NCBI RefSeq assembly: GCF_029433515.1
Contig: NZ_JAQTIG010000001.1
Coordinates: 1-64,000, forward strand
DNA length: 64,000 bases
DNA from: Lactobacillus sp. ESL0679
Lineage (GTDB): Bacteria; Bacillota; Bacilli; Lactobacillales; Lactobacillaceae
Reading direction: 5' to 3'
Position numbers and translations under genes: made by a program. Position 1 is the stretch's first letter. Each line of letters starts with the position of its first letter. The notes below the pieces were generated by a model. The model saw nothing but the letters and a program-made list of their open reading frames with translations. It was not told where the DNA came from and made no database searches. Shown here in pieces: positions 63,638-64,000 of the stretch.

Positions 63638-64000
63638 GTGCACTACCTATTTTTGTAATTCGATTATGACTATCGCGAGTAACCTTCATTTCATTAATGC
63701 TTAGGTAACCAATTTTAGGTACCAGATCACACTGCACTTTTTTACTCAGAATGTAATCAATAAAAGCCGCAGTTTCCTTATCTGGCTTACCCTTGGTATA
63801 CAGATGCTCATAGGACCAAAGTCGCCACTTGTTAGTTGGAATATTTTGATTTGTTGGCCTTGTATGATCAATACTTATTTTTTGAATATTGGGATCATTT
63901 GCATAAGGAAAAGAAATATACGAAATTGTACCCGGTGTTGAACTGACAATCTTTTTAACCGTACCATTAGAATCCTGCTCTTGTGAATTGACGGCATCCT
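63630..64000 (-). CDS. pstS: phosphate-binding protein PstS (3-prime part, cut by window edge)
   Basis: About 122 codons remain, ending TAA at 63630. The segment reads ...SSTPGTISYISFPYAND..., ...NKWRLWSYEHLYTKGKPDKETAAFIDYILS..., ...VPKIGYLSINEMKV, which matches the C-terminal lobe of PstS proteins. It is upstream of pstC with an 8-base overlap. The N-terminal lipoprotein signal is outside the window. Confidence 0.9.
   Translation of the reverse strand, partial: DAVNSQEQDSNGTVKKIVSSTPGTISYISFPYANDPNIQKISIDHTRPTNQNIPTNKWRLWSYEHLYTKGKPDKETAAFIDYILSKKVQCDLVPKIGYLSINEMKVTRDSHNRITKIGSAHE

Overview
The window looks like chromosomal DNA of a low-GC lactic acid bacterium, most likely a Lactobacillus of the L. 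acidophilus/helveticus/delbrueckii group. This rests on the AT-rich codon use, AGGAGG-type ribosome binding sites, the housekeeping gene order (zwf-dinB-nrnA-cshB; mutS-mutL-ruvA-ruvB-yajC; groES-groEL under CIRCE; dnaX-ybaB-recR-yaaL-tmk-yaaQ-holB-yabA-rsmI; rplJ-rplL behind an L10 leader; pstSCABB-phoU) and an SLAP-type surface-protein domain. The species cannot be named from the sequence alone. Nearly all housekeeping genes lie on the minus strand.

Layout. 1-242: tandem promoter elements facing left, probably for an rRNA operon beyond the edge. 243-13140: TetR-type regulator, helicase, NrnA, DNA polymerase IV, glucose-6-phosphate dehydrogenase, a TetR remnant, YajC, and the RuvAB/MutSL repair genes. 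13282-23381: an accessory block between mutS and groEL, holding a two-helix membrane protein, a secreted matrixin-like metalloprotease, and an Rgg-type regulator divergent from an operon with a 19-residue peptide, a frameshifted small secreted protein, an attenuator and two parallel ABC-transporter modules. 23446-30856: GroEL/ES, a small membrane ORF, a P-loop protein, an exported PepO-like peptidase, an MFS exporter and Rex. 31163-35783 (plus strand): an ABC transporter with a LytTR regulator and DUF3021 partner, then an ABC-F protein. 36208-47363: tRNA t6A genes, folate transport, fatty-acid and replication/repair genes, SRP RNA, TadA and an rRNA methyltransferase. 47432-49309: two exported proteins.

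49445-52972: a second Rgg-type regulator, paralogous to the first, beside an apparently decayed peptide-modification locus. In transcription order on the minus strand it has a promoter, a 14-residue ORF carrying EWWTW, a 45-residue precursor-like peptide, an attenuator hairpin, a TOMM-type YcaO/cyclodehydratase-like gene broken by three +1-repairable frameshifts, and an MFS exporter. This is the best candidate for an undescribed system. The parallel with 15758-22544 (Rgg regulator, short peptide ORF, terminator, transport genes) suggests two related peptide-signalling or peptide-export loci, both with damage in the first secreted or modified component.

53157-58094: a cell-envelope group (CAP/SLAP protein, L,D-transpeptidase, D,D-carboxypeptidase, NlpC/P60, C39-like peptidase). 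58373-64000: ribosomal stalk proteins and the phosphate-uptake operon, cut at the right edge inside pstS. All family calls come from reading translations and motifs by eye; no database search was run.
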